The notes under the pieces were generated by a model, which was not told where the DNA came from, did no database searches, and saw only the letters and a list, made by a program, of their open reading frames with translations. From NCBI RefSeq assembly GCF_945859685.1, contig NC_079150.1, positions 1,312,331-1,376,330 on the forward strand: a stretch of DNA of 64,000 nt, given 5' to 3'. This document shows, in pieces, positions 32,888 through 47,800 of the stretch. Source of the DNA: Eupeodes corollae. Taxonomy: Eukaryota; Arthropoda; Insecta; Diptera; Syrphidae. The position numbers and the translations under genes are program-made. Position 1 is the stretch's first letter. Every line of letters begins with the position of its first letter.

Positions 32888-35800
32888 CTATACAAAAGAA
32901 AATAGGTATGTAATATATGAATATATTATTAAATTGTCGTCTTTCGTTTTCTTACGTATCAACTCTTTGGTTGCACTTCTTGACCTTGACGGTGACCCTG
33001 GTGCATTCAAACCATATTTCTTCTTTTTCGTACTTGTTGAATCTGAAGAAATATTTGTTGATGAAAAGGAACCTGAATTGTTTGTGACAGTCTGAAACAA
33101 AAATATATAGAATGTATTATATTGGAACAATCTGTTATTTAGAAATTACATTCTTGTGGGCTTCAGAGCTCGAAGTTAAATATCAAAGAAAGGGATATTA
33201 TTTCTTACCTTGCTAGATGATGATAGTGAATTGTGGGAAGTCGAGGAATAATTTGAAGTACTGGTATTTGTATTGACATTGGATGTCACTTGACGCACTG
33301 TCACAATTGGCGGGGGAGCTGGCTTAATAGGTTGTTCAATGTACTTCCGGTCTGTTTAGATTATAAAATTATAATTTAAGTAAATTTAAGACAAATATTT
33401 TCTTTAATGGATTTTTTATGCACCCCGTAGTTTTCATTTCCGCAGTTCATTGTTGTGGTTTAAGCTTCCTTTTTTAAAAAATCTGAAGCAAAACCTACGC
33501 AAAAAGACAACAAACAAACTACGATTCTAACAAGGTTACATACAAAATCCATTTAAAAGATTTAACAAAAAAAAATGTGTGTATGTACAAAATAAATCTA
33601 TCACACCATTAGTAACAAAAAACAAAATTAGAAGATTCATTCATAATATGGTATGGATTCATTCATATTGTCAAAATAAAACTTATTCATGCGTAGGACT
33701 TTTTTTTCTTCAGAACGTTTTTTCCTTTTATTGACTGATGCAAAATTATGTAAATTATTTATTCATTCTTAAAATTAAATCATGCAACCTAATATTTTCG
33801 ACCAAGGTTATAATTCCTCATGACTATCAGTGGATGCAATTTCAGTTTTTGGTTATATCATTCAGAAATATTTTTTTCAAACCAGAACAAATTATGCTTT
33901 TATTTACTTTTCGAACTTGATTTCAACTTGGCAAAACACTCTCGACAAAAACGGGCTTAAGGGTCTTAAATGCAGTACTTTACTTGCTTATAATATGTCG
34001 TTAATTAGACGAATTGTGTCGTTCTATGTTAGGGAACAATCAGTTCAAAATACTTTGAGAGTGAGATTTGATATAAATAAAGTTCAGCGATACAAAAAAT
34101 ACAAACTAAATTATTTTGGCAAGTTGGCAAAAATCTAATAAAAACATAGAACAACAAAACTAAATTTCTTACAAATAATTAACGACAAATTAATACATTA
34201 ACAATTAAGAGTTTCATACGGTTTTGCAAAGCATACTTTGCTTATTTGACTATTTGAGAAAAAGTTTCATGACAAAGGCAAATTATTCAAATTTTAATAT
34301 TTGGGTTCGCGAATATAATGAGATTTCGTACTGAAAGTTTTTGTAAAATTTATTTAAAATAAAGGTCTAGTCAAATCCAAAATCAATATTTTTTTTAATA
34401 AAATTCACATTCTTAGATATTTAAAAGTTTTGATAAATCTTTAAAAATATATATGTTTAGAAATATTTCTTAAATTGAATTAGCCTATAAATTAAATTGA
34501 GCCCCATTCTGATCGAATTAATAACGCTCAATTAAAAACTTTGTCGATTCTGGAATTCGCAAATTGATTTGATATGAATTCTAAATGTATTATTTTTTTT
34601 AGATCTTTATATAACTTATTTTCAAATATTAAATAATTTGTTCTTATACAAATAAATTAGAATAACCAGAAGATATCGGCACGGGTACATCTTCGAAACA
34701 AGTTCAAATTAGAAAACTTTCGAACACAGCAATTGTTCGAAAATAATGTTTAGCAAAACAAATATTATTAGGTAACTATACTCATACTCAATAAATTAGC
34801 AAACACATTCAAAAATTTATGGTTAACAATTTTCAAGGGATATAGAGTATTGTCAACCTATGTTTCTTTTTAAAATTGTTTAAATAGCAACATATTTTTA
34901 TTTAGGGATTAAAATGAAAAATAAAACAGGTTTTGTAGCAGGTGTTAAATATGTTTTTTTTTTTTTTTTAATGCTTTACCTCCTGAATATAGGAAATTGT
35001 GAGCAAGTTCTGCCTGCTCGGGTGTAACCCATTCTCCTAAAAAAATTTCATTAGGAAATTTGTATCGTTGTTTTGTTTAATTTACATTTTTTTAGATTTT
35101 TATATTTGTTTTAATCAAAAATTTAAGATTTTGCTCGATTACATAAATAAAATTGTTTTTTTTTTTTTCAAAGACTTTGAATTTTATTTTAGTTTAGGAT
35201 TATTTGAAATTTCAATTGATCTGACGACAATTTGGGTATTATAGATAAAAAGCGTAGACAATTTTATCCTGTAAAAAGCATTCGACTACTCACCCTGAAA
35301 TTTATATACAAAAATGAAAACATTTGAAACTAGAGTAGGAAAGGTGATTATTTCTAATAGTTCGGTCCTATGTACATCCTTGATGCTTAATCCATTGTGT
35401 CATTGTTTTTAAAAACTTTAAGATGTATTAAGCAACTTCCGTTGCGTTAGTACAATACTAATTTAAAAAAAAACTGCATAGAGTTTTCCAATTATAAATT
35501 ATAACAGTTTTTTCATTTATTAAAGTATGTACTGGAAATCTATTTATAGCAAAATTGAGTTTTACCTGTTTTAAAGAACTTAAAAAGTACTTGACCATTA
35601 TCATAAAGTGTAAAAATCACCTTCTATTGCTAAGCTCCTCAAACAATTTCTGAAAGTTTCCGATCCCTACATCTGGTATGTAGAGACGTTGATCACACTT
35701 AAAATATCAATAACTGATTTTTTTCCCTTTTTAGGCTTCTTAAGCTCTAAACACGTCAGATGTTCAGAAATGGTTTCGCCATAATCATTTTTTAAACTTT

Positions 35801-38800
35801 TCAATGTCTTTGAACTTTTTTAACACTTAAAAAATACCAAAAAACAACCTTAAACTAAAATAAGAAGTCTTTCGTATTAATAAAATCGAGTAAAACCATC
35901 AATTATCCTAGGATAATTTTAAATTTTAATATTACAAAAAAAATATAATTATTGTAAACATCAATTTGAACAATTTTTCATAACTTTTCAGGTAAGCGTT
36001 AGCATGAATTTAGCTTTAAAATAGGTATTGAAATAGTAGACAAATGATGTTTGCAGTTTACTACGTGCACTGTAAGTAGTATTGACTGCAGATTTTGTAT
36101 TAATAGATTTGATAAAATTTGTGTAATGAATTATCTGCGCAGTTAGCTTATTTTTCAGTGGCGTCTTTTGTTTCATGTCCCTTTTTTTTTAAATTGAAGG
36201 AACTTAATAGTTATAAGAAAATACATACAAAGCTCACATGAAAAAGTATTGCCAAATCAATGTTTTTTATATGTTTTGTTTATTTGATGGCGTTCTCTTT
36301 AATTTAAATTGAATTAGTTTATAAAAATACCGACAGTGAAAAATTTAATTTAAAAAGAACTTTTCTGTATTATGTTTCAACTATATTTTTAACACTTACC
36401 CTCTACAATGACCACACATTCTGTTTCATCCGTGCCATGACAATTGGTAGCAATGCATGAGTATTTTCCTGAATCGGAGGGCTTGCAATCGATAATTTCC
36501 ATTGTTACAACGCCATCTGAATGTGTCATTGAATATTCATATTTGCTGAGCTCACGTCCATCCTTGTACCACTTGACGGTTGGTACTGGTTTTCCACTCA
36601 AACAGCACAGCAACTTGCATGTATCGCGAGCTTGCATGACACGAGGACGTAATAGGAATGTAAAACTGGGTGCTGACTCTGATTCTTCCTGCCAGAAAGT
36701 GTATGGAAGTGGTTCGCGTCTCCTAACTGGTGTCGATTCGTGTCGGTAAACTGGTGGTTGTTTTGGTAGTGGTTGCACATTGAGGAAGACGACTTCTTCG
36801 CGAGACCCATAATGGTTCTCAGCACGGACGATGTATTCGCCACGATCTTCCAGTTTAACACGATTAATGATAAAGTAGTAATCGTCGCCGGCATAGCGTT
36901 TCATGTATTTAACACTCTGTCGCAGTTCTTGGTGATTGTGTGACCAAGTTAAGGTTGGCGTTGCAATGGCTATGCAACGGCAATAGAACTTAACGCTTTG
37001 GCCTTCGTAGCAGAATTGAGATGATGGACGGATGACGAATCTTGGGGCGGCTTGTCTTCTATCAATCGATGTCTCATGAATTTTGTATTTCTCCATGAGA
37101 AGCTTACGCAACGAAGAGTATTCAGATAGCCTGCCAATTGGCAGAAGATATTTATTGAAGTCTTCATACTTCTTTCGTAATTTGTCACGGAAAGCGAGGT
37201 ATTTCTCACGAGCAATCTTTTGTGTACGATCACTATGGTCTCCCATTAGCCATGGATGTAATAAGCATTCGTGAGCTGTCATTCTTTTCTCTTTGTTAGC
37301 AACAAGTAGTGAACGGATGAAGTCTTTACCTTCTTGGGAAATATGACGGAAGGCTTCTTCGTCGAAGTCCCAATCGCATGCCTTGACGTTCTTCAGAGTT
37401 GATATATCGTTTTCACCGGCGAATGGTGAAAGTCCACTCAAACTATCAGACGAAAAGGATAATCAGGTGATATGAAAGTGAAAGAAAAAATATTTTGAAT
37501 GATTTTTTGATGGACTTTGCCCCTCCCGTCTTAAGATATGTTTTAAATTTAAACGAATGTAAAAAAAAACCTTAAAATCAGAAATGTAACTAACGGTGGT
37601 ATTTTTAAAACTCATAAAGCAAATTATGTCTGTAATATATAATAACAAAAGCTCGAAATGTTTTATCAGAGCTTTGAAAAAATTAATACTTACAGGACAT
37701 AGGAAAGTACACCTACAGCCCACATGTCTGTATAGAAGCCAACTGGTTCCCGATTAACGATTTCGGGAGCAGCAAATTCAGCTGTTCCAGTTGTTATTTT
37801 TACAACTTCATTTGGATCTAATCTTGTGGCCAATCCAAAGTCAATCAATTTAACATTTGTGCTTCTTCGTGTTTGACACATAATATTTTCAGGTTTGATA
37901 TCCAAATGGATGATGTTCTTCTCGTGCATGTGTTTGACACCTTCGCAAATTTGGCGCATGTAGTTAATAACCTCAGACTCGGACATAGTGTATCCCTCGT
38001 CTGTGATTCGTTCGAAAAGTTCCCCACCAGATAAACTATGAATTATTTGTTAGATTTAAAAAATGCCTGAAATGGGTATAGGAATTTATTTTTTAATGTA
38101 CTTACAACTCGAATATTAAAACCATTTCATCGTCATCTTCAAATGCATCGTGCAAATTAATAAGTTTCTGATGATGCAATTGATTCATAATATCAATTTC
38201 ACGACGAATCAAATCCTTTTCAATTTCATGTGATACTGGAATGAACTTAGCCGCGAAAATATTGCCAGTGCTTCGCTCTCGGCAACGATGTACAACACCG
38301 AAAGCACCTGTTCCGATTTCTTCTAAAATATCATAACGATCATAAACACTGTCATGTGAGATCTCAACCGGTTGTGGCACATATTTGGAATATATGTCAA
38401 AGACATACGAATCGTAATCCTTGATCGGGCCATCGGCCTTTCCACGAACCTTTTTGCCATTTTCATCGATTTCCCATTTCTTTTCTTGTTTCTTTTTTTT
38501 GCCTGTATCTTTGGTTGTAATCAATGTACTTACTTCTGAAGAATCAGAACGTCCATACACATTTTCTGCGTAGATCCTAAAATCGTATTGATGTCCAGGT
38601 GCAAGACCAGTCACAGCTATTGATGTAAAGCGTGTATTTCCAACACGAATCCATGATGACATTGGGTGTTCACGTTTTTCCACTAAATAATTTGTGATAT
38701 TTGAACCACCATCCCATACTGGACTCTTCCAACTTAATGACAGTGAATCAGATCCGATATTTTCGACCATTGGGAAACGTGGTGGATCAGGTCGATCGCT

Positions 38801-41800
38801 GATTTGTATCTTTATAACAGCTGTGTCTGATCCAAGTTCGTTTTCGGCAGTGATCCTATATGGTCCCGAATCAAGTTTAGAACCATCACGAATAGTTAAA
38901 ATAGCATGACGTTCCTTGACTTCTACATGGTAGTGTCCACCGGATTCAATAGTTTCACCTTCGCGAATCCAGTTGATGCGAGGTTTTGGATATCCAGTGA
39001 ATGGAATCTTAATTACTACATTCTCACCCTTATCAAAGTAAGCAGTGTCACGGAATCTCGGTGGAACATTCAACTTAGGAGCAGCTAATGAATAAAACAA
39101 AAATTAAAATAATATTTGGAGCTTCAATTGTAAGGAAAACACAGTTGACTTACTCATGATAACAAGTGACGCCCTTGTCGACTTAGCACCAGCCTTATTG
39201 ACCGCTCGGCAAACATATTCGTCAGCGTCTTCTCCAAAGACATCATTGATGTTTAGGAAGTAAGTTTCTCCTTCAGCGTACATATGATACCTAGCACCAT
39301 TAGAAATTTCTCGAGCGCCCTTATACCAGCTTATAACTGGCTGTGGAACACCAGTTATTGTGCATGAGAATTGTGCATTGTGATTTTGAATGCAATTGGC
39401 ATCACGCAAAGGTTTGACTATAAGTGGTGGTTGTGCTGCCTTGGGGTCTACAATCTTGACTGAGGTCGATGCTGTTGATTCCTTTGAAAGACCAGCTTCG
39501 TTTTGAGCGAATACTCTAAATTCGTACTGTCGGCCTTCAATAAGATTTGGACAGTTAATTTGTGTGGTTGGGCAGATTGTGATATTGACACGTTGCCAGG
39601 CAGAGCTGCCAACTTCGCGTTTATCAATCCAATAACCTTGAATGTGAGCTCCTCCGTCTGATTCAGGTTTGTCCCATTCCAAATGGACGAATTCTTCGCC
39701 GATTTCTGTGACTTTTGGGATTCCAGGTGGTGAGGGTGGATCGAATGGAGCCTTTGCTTTGATAGGATTCAAACCCTCCAATGGAGTACCCAGACCATTT
39801 TCATTTACCGCCATGACGCGGAAGACGTATTCTTGATTTTCGGTAAGACCTTGAACAGTGTACGATAGTTCTTTGCATAAGCTGGAAACGGTTATCCAGT
39901 GCGATGAGCTCGTGTCTTTACGTTCAACGACATAATGCGTTACACGTAAGCCACCATCGTATGCTGGAGGACGCCAGGCCAATGTGCAAGAATGTTTATT
40001 TATATGAGAAACTCCCATTGGTCCCACCGGTGGTCCCGGCAAGCCGGTAATTCTCACATCAAAGTTTCCAACAGCGATTCCACTCTCATTTTTGAATTCA
40101 ATGCCATACACCCCTCCGTCGTCCTTGTTAACATCCCGAATACAAATTGCAACAAAGTCGTCGAATGCTGTATACTTAAAGTTCGATGTTTCCTTATAAG
40201 TTTCGTTATTCTTAGTAATCGTTATTTGCATAGGTTGGTCACCTGTGTAATACACTTTGATCTTAGCATTATCATTCTCTGGTAAGTATAGTTCGTTGGG
40301 AATTCTGGTAATAACTGGTGGTGAGCCAATCTTAAGATGGCTTGTTGTGTGAACGAAGCCAAGTGAATTAATTGCTTCACATGTAAAATCACCTTCATCT
40401 GTTGACTGAACGTCTGAAATGTGCAGTCTGAACACACCTTCCTTAGAATCGCATGTAAACCTTCCACCCATTTGAATTTCTTTTCCATTACGCAACCATC
40501 TTGCAGTTGGTTCTGGTTTGCCCGTCGCTTGACATTGTAACATGAAGTATTTTCCGAAGGGCGCAACACGATCTTGCAAACGTGTAACCCATTCGGGCTT
40601 CTCTCCACCCAAAACCTCACAGACTTTAATTGGCATAGTGCATGAGCTGGGCTCTGAACGTCCAGCGGCGTTAACGGCAAATATTCTGAATTCATAATCT
40701 CCCATTTCAATTAGATTGATAACTGTGTATTCAGTATCCAAGACATTGTAGTCATTGCACTTGACCCAAATAGCACCACCAATATCACGGCGTTCAATGA
40801 TGTAGCCTGTGATGCGGGAACCACCGTCACTTTCGGGCTTAGCCCATTTAAGATCAACATAATTCTTTCCGACCTTAATCACTTGTGGAGTTCCTGGTGG
40901 TGATGGGACATTGAATTTGCCCTTTAATTTGAATTTCATCGAAGGTGCCGATGGCTTACTAAATCCGGCAGCGTTCTTTGCCTTAACACGGAACTCATAT
41001 TCGTGTCCATTGACAAGATTGTACAACTGGTATTTTGTGTCTTTAATAAGGAATTCATAGGTATTCCACGAAGTGTCATTAGCAACATCTCTGTATTCAA
41101 TTTGGTAACCTTGAATTCGAGAACCACCATCTGATGATGGTCGGTCCCAAATCAAAGTCACATTTCCAGAGTCCCAATCGATAACCTTTGGCTGACCTGG
41201 AGCATCAGGGACAGTAAATTGGTACTTCGCCAGAACTGGTTCTTCTGAATCAATTGGTTCACTGAGCCCATATCGATTTTCAGCTCGTACTCTGAAGTAA
41301 TATTTCTTATTTGGTTCTAGCCCCATGACGTCGTAATGTGTATTTCGCACAAAGCTACTGACCTTAATCCAAATTCCATTGTTATCCATTTTTTCAACGA
41401 CATAGTTGGTTATCGGTGAACCACCGTCATCCAATGGAGTTTTCCATGAAAGTGTGCAACTATCAGGTGTAATATCTGAAGCCAAAAGTGGTCCTTGAGG
41501 AGGACCCGGCCTATCAACAACTGTAACGTGACAGGCAGCTGTGTCAAAACCTTCGGAATTAGTCAACGTGATTTGATATGATCCGGTCTCGGATCGCTTG
41601 GCACTTTTGTTGTGGAAAACGGTATTGTAATCTGTTGTCTCGAACTTAATACGATCATCTTGGATAACCTCTTTGTTATTGATCGACCATGATGGTTTGG
41701 GTCTTGGGTTGCCATTAAATGGTACAGTAATGCGGAACTCTTCTCCAGCACAGACAATGATGTCGCGTATCTTTAAGTCTGATGTTATCCTTGGTGCTGA

Positions 41801-44800
41801 TGGTGGTGACCGGCATATAATGCCATCTGAAGATGAGCTATATGGTCCTTGTCCGGCAGCATTGACGGCTGATACGCGGAACTCGTATTCATGGCTTTCA
41901 ATAAGATTAGGAATTTTGCATGTTAGTTCTGGACAGTGTGCTTGAATACCCTTAGTCCATTTGTCTTCCGACAATAGACGCTTTTCTATAACATATCCAG
42001 TAATAGGTGAACCACCATCGTGGCGTGGTTTTGCCCAAGTAATAGTAATTGAATCTTCCGTTGAGTCGATACCCCTTGGAATACCTGGGGCTCCAGGCAC
42101 GTCGAATGGATGTCTAGCTCGGATTGGTTGCTCTGTTTCAGCTGGCTCGGATTGTCCATATTTGTTTTCAGCAATCACCCGGAATTCGTAATCCCTTCCA
42201 ATTGTCAGATTCCGTACTCTTACAAATGGTACCGTACAGTAACTGCTGACCTTTGACCAAGTGGGGCTTCCACTCTCTCTCTTTTCTACAATGTAATTAC
42301 TTATAGGTGAACCACCATCATCCTTTGGTGGGTTCCAGTATAGAGTTAAAGCGTCACCTGCAAATTCATCTGCACGCAAATGCGATGGAGGCCTTGGACG
42401 ATCAAGTACTTTAACATTTATCGTAGCCGTATCAAAACCTGAGGGGTTCTTTAGTTGCAAACGATATTGCCCAGAATCACTACGTTTTGAATTTTTGACT
42501 ACAAAGCTAGCAGCATCATCTGTCAAATTCTGGAACATACGTTGATCATCGTCCAGCAGTAAGTCGTTAGCATGCCATGTAGCAGTGGGCTTAGGGAAGC
42601 CTACATACGGTACGTGTATACTGAAATCTTCTCCCGCACGAACAATGATGTCTCGCACTCCACCCAAGTCCATGCATGGCTTATTAGGCTGTTCTCCAAT
42701 AACAATTGGATTGGAAGGCTTGGACGGTTCAGATCGACCGACTTCATTATCAGCAATGACACGGAATGCATATTCTTGTCCTTCTTTTAAGTCTGGGACT
42801 GTGTATAACAGGTTATGAATGGGAACTTCGTTTATGGGTATCCAGTCTTTAGAACCCTTTGGTTTCATTTCGAGATAATAACCCTTAATCTTTGACTTGC
42901 CATCATTACGTGGTGGCCTCCATGAAAGAGTTGCACTGTTTCTTGTTATGCGGTCAGCCTTTGGTGGCTCTGGAGCATCCGGTTTGTATCGTTGAAGTTG
43001 GGCAGTCATTGGCTCTGAAGGCTTGGATGGTTTTCCTGGTCCAGCTTCATTCACAGCTGTTACACGGAACTCATACCTTGAACCTTCACGTAAATCTTGA
43101 ACTGTGTAACTAGTGTTAGGTGTTGGGTAGTTGTTGCATCTGATCCATTCACCACCACGTTCACGGCGTTCAACAATATATCCCGTAATTGGTTTTCCAC
43201 CACAGTACTCTGGTGGATGCCATTCAAGTGAAGCAGACGATGGACTGTATGCGACAACCTCAGGCTGGCTTGGTGCATCTGGCGGGTCAAATGGAGACTT
43301 AGCTACAACAGGCTTACCTTCCAATGGTTCGGAGATACCGTAAATGTTTTCAGCACTTACGCGGAATACGTATTTCTTTCCTTCAGTCAATCCTTTAACA
43401 GTAAAAGTAGTTCTTGGGCAAAAGCCGGGCACTGGGCGCCAAGCATCTACTCCAAATTCTGAAACTTCAACAACATATCCGGTTATATCACCACCACCAT
43501 CATCCTTTGGTGGATGCCATGAGAGTGAAATATGATCCTGGGAGATCTCTGTGTATGTCAATGGACCTTCTGGTGGGTCAGGCTTGTCGACAACAATTAC
43601 TTGAATATCAGCGCTGTCCTTTCCAAAGGCATTAGTTGCTGTAACATTATAAGTACCAGCGTCCCCACGCACCGAATTATCGATTCGGAATATTGTTTCT
43701 TCGGGACTTGTCTGGAATGAAATCTTATTGCTCTCGGCCAATTTAATTCCTGTTTTTGCCCATTCTACTGTTGGTGTAGGAGCACCTTGAATCGGAATAT
43801 GAATACAAACAGGTTCTCCAGCGTGGACTTTGATCTTACGTCCAATCAAACCATCCAAGAACAACCGTGGTTTCTCACGCATTGGCTTAGCTGATAAAAC
43901 TGATGAAGGTTCTGACGGTTTTCCATTTCCAGCAGCATTGACTGCAGAAACTCGGTACTCATATTGGTGACCATCAGAGACGCGGTCATCTGTATAATTA
44001 TTGTTCGGTACTGGCTCGGCGTTTATTTTAATCCACCTTCCAGTTGCCTTATCACGGCGTTCAATGTCATAACCGATAATTGATGATCCACCATTACTGA
44101 TTGGTGGCTTCCATTTGATCGAAATATGATCTTTGTCGCTGTCTGTGAGCTCGGGCTTTCCAGGTTGACCAGGAGTGCTGTATTGGTTCTTTGCAACAAC
44201 TGGTTCTTCTGAAACCAGAGGCTCCGATCGTCCTTGAAGATTTTCAGCCATTACTCGGAACTCATACTGGGTACCTTCTAGCAAACGTGGCACAACGGCA
44301 TGATTGTATTTGGCATTGACGTAGGTCACAGCTGGTACCCAACCACCACCATGTGTCAAGTCACGTTTTTCAATGACGTACGCAGATATTTCCGAGCCAC
44401 CATTGTCCTTTGGTGGTTTCCATGAAATTGTCACTGAGTTGGCGGTTATTTCTTCGTATTCCATTGGACCTGTAGGTGGACCTGGACGGTCAAGAATAAT
44501 TAACTGGAATGAGCCCTCATCTATACCGGAATCGTTTCTCAGTAGGAGATGATAGGTTCCTGAATCATCACGTTTGCAATTGACGGTGTGAATAACTGTG
44601 TGGTGGCCAATCGCTGTTAGAGTTGTTCGTTCGTTGGTGGCGACTGGTATATTATTGCGATCCCAAATAACTTCAGGAGCAGGTTCCCCAATGAAGTCGA
44701 TGTCAATATGGAATATAAGCCCGGCCTTGATGCGTATGTCATGCAGTGGTGTAATAATCTTAGGTGCAAGGAAACGAGCCTTGGCTGTAACCATATCAGA

Positions 44801-47800
44801 TGGTTCCGATGGCTCTGATTGACCTGCAGGATTGCAAGCAATAATTCGGAATTCGTATTCTTGACCTTCGGTTAGTTCTGGTACAGTTGCTGCTGTCTTG
44901 TTTGGTGGTACGTGCACTACATTCACCCAATATGGAGTGCCCTTCTCCTTCTTTTGAATGATGTATTCGGTAAGTGGTGCACCACCGTCAGATTTAGGTT
45001 CGGCCCAGCGCAAGTCGACGTGGTCCCGATCCCAGTCAGTGATATCTGGTTTTCCTGGTGCATCAGGTTCGTCAAAGTCGTTCTTAGCTATAATGCTCTT
45101 GGTAGCCTCAAGTGGTTCTGACTCACCAATTGCATTTACAGCCTTCACTCTAAATAGGTATTCCTTTCTATGGAACAGTCGAGTAACGTCGTGTACTAGA
45201 TGTGTGCTCATACCAGCATCAGACCAAGTTCCACGAGACATATCCATCTTTTCGATGACGTAGTGAAGAATTGGTGACCCTCCATCGTCTTCTGGGTGTT
45301 GCCAAGTCAGGTGACAACCATCCTTAGTTATTTTTGTAATATCGAGTGGTCCAATAGGTGGGCTTGGGCGATCTAAAACTGTAGCGTGAGCAGAGGCGGA
45401 AAACTCTCCATGCTCGTTCTTGAGCTTAAGAGTGTAACGACCAGCATCTGCACGCGTCGAAAATGGTATTTCAAATGTCAACTCATTCTGGAACAAAGAC
45501 ATATCGATGCGGGTACTTTGTTCAATTTTTGTGCCATTAAATTCCCAAGTATATGTTGGACGAGGAGATGCTTCAATTGGCAGAACCCATCCCAAACGCT
45601 TTCCAGCATGAACAGTGATATCTTCCAAAAGTTTCTTATCGAAGTATGGTGCAATAAATCGGGGTTTGGTTACAACAGTTGATGAAGCGTCAGAAGGCTC
45701 CCCTGGTCCCCCTTTGTTTACAGCAATAACTCGGAACTCGTACGGCTCGTTCTCTAACAAATCAGGCACGGTGGCCTTTGTTTGCTTGCCGGGCACCTCA
45801 ACCGCTTTTTCCCATGGTCCAAATTTAGAACGCTTCTCAATAATATAACCAGTAATAGGTGAACCTCCATCTTTTTTCGGAGCTGCCCATTCCAAATCAA
45901 CATGATCCTTATCCCAGTCGGTGGCTTGTGGCTGTCCAGGTTTGTCAGGTCGAGTAAATGGATCCTTAACAGTGATTGATTGTGCTGTAGCAAGCGGCAA
46001 AGACTCTCCTTGTTTGTTGACAGCGCGAACGCGGAAGTTGTAATCATGATTTTCTATTAAATTGTCGGCACGAATACAAGTGTCAGCGCAATCCCCAACT
46101 GGCACCCAACGCAATGTTTCTGTATCCATTTTTTCAACAACGTAATGGGTAATTTCTGAACCGCCGTCATCTTTGGGCGGCCTCCAGCGTAAGGTAATTG
46201 AGCTTTTAGTAACTTCTTCTGGTCGCAAAGGACCTTCCGGTGGTGATGGAATATCCAAAACTGTAACATTAACAGTTGCTTTGTCACTGCCATTCACATT
46301 ACGAGCAAGAAGTGTGTATGTGCCGGTGTCAGAGCGCTTAGCGTCAATAACCCGCATTTTTGTGCGATAATCCTCATTGACAATCTTGACACGGTCCGTA
46401 TTTAGGACCATGTTGTCTTTATGTGACCATTCTTTGGTTGGTGGAGGTTCACCAATAACAGGTACGTCAAAGTCAAAGGTCTGACCAGCTCGGACTTTGA
46501 TATCGATCATGAATTGACGGTCAATCTTCGGTGCAAGATTCTTAGGCCTGGCAATGTGAGGCTGAGTAGCATCACTTGGTGCTCCTGGGCCAGCCTTGTT
46601 GACAGCCTTAACACGGAATTCATATTTCACGCCCTCTACCAAATCAGGAACTTTTCCAGTTGTAACATCTCCATCAACATCAGCGCACTTTTCCCAATCG
46701 GGACTATATTTGTCCCTTTTCTCAATAATATATCCAGTAATAGGTGAGCCCCCATCTTGTTCTGGTCGTGCCCATTGTAATTCGACAAAGTCTTTGTCGT
46801 AATCTTTGATAACTGGAGTTCCTGGTTTTGAAGGTTCATCGTAGGGATTCTTGGCTTCTGTTCCATGAGGTGTTGTCAATGGGTCTGAAATGCCTTGACG
46901 ATTACGAGCCCTAACACGGAACTTGTACTTGTGCCCTGGTGTTAATCCATCTACGTTGAACTTGGTTGTTGGACCATCAGTCTCACCAGCTGGAACCCAG
47001 CGTCCTGTGATTTCATCAAGTTTTTCAATAACGTAACTTTCAATTGGTTGACCACCATCATCATCCGGTGGTGACCATTTGAGTGTGCAGCCATCAGCAT
47101 GCACATCTTCAACCTTAAGTGGACCATTTGGTGGAGCGGGTTTGTCAAGGACAATGACTTTCACATCGGCTGTATCGGTTCCATTGATGTTCTCAGCTGT
47201 TATAGTGTAGGTTCCAGAATCGGCGCGGCTTGCATTACGTACAACAAGTTTTGTATTGTAATCAACGTGTTGTACTTTAACATGATCGCTTGGGTAAACT
47301 TCTCGTTTGTTAAGAAGCCATTTTGTTTTTGGTGCAGGCTCGCCAGAAACTTTGATGTCATAGGTAAAGTTTTGACCAGCTTTAATGCGGACTTCAAGGA
47401 GATTGGTTCTATCGATGAGTGGTGCCTTGTTTCTAGGTTTAGCTATAATTGGTGGAGTTGCTGTACTTGGCTCACCTGGACCAGCTTTGTTAACCGCAAT
47501 AACACGGAACTCATAGGTTTGTCCTTCAATCAAGTCCGGAACTGTTGCCTTGCTCTGGTCAGCAGGAACTTCGACGGCCTTCTCCCACTGTCCATACTTA
47601 TCCTTCTTTTCAATTATGTATCCGGTAATTGGTGATCCGCCATCGGTTATCGGAGGAGTCCATGCTAAATCGACATGGTCCTTATCCCAATCGGTTGCAC
47701 GCACATTTTCGGGCTTACCAGGCTCGTCGAATGGATTCTTGGCAATGATTGTCTCATCAGCTTCGAGTGGTGACGATTCACCTTCGGCGTTTACAGCCAC

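Noticed and set aside
33830..34138. 102-codon plus-strand frame in a bt intron
   Set aside because: AT-rich, no recognised family, no splice or promoter context.
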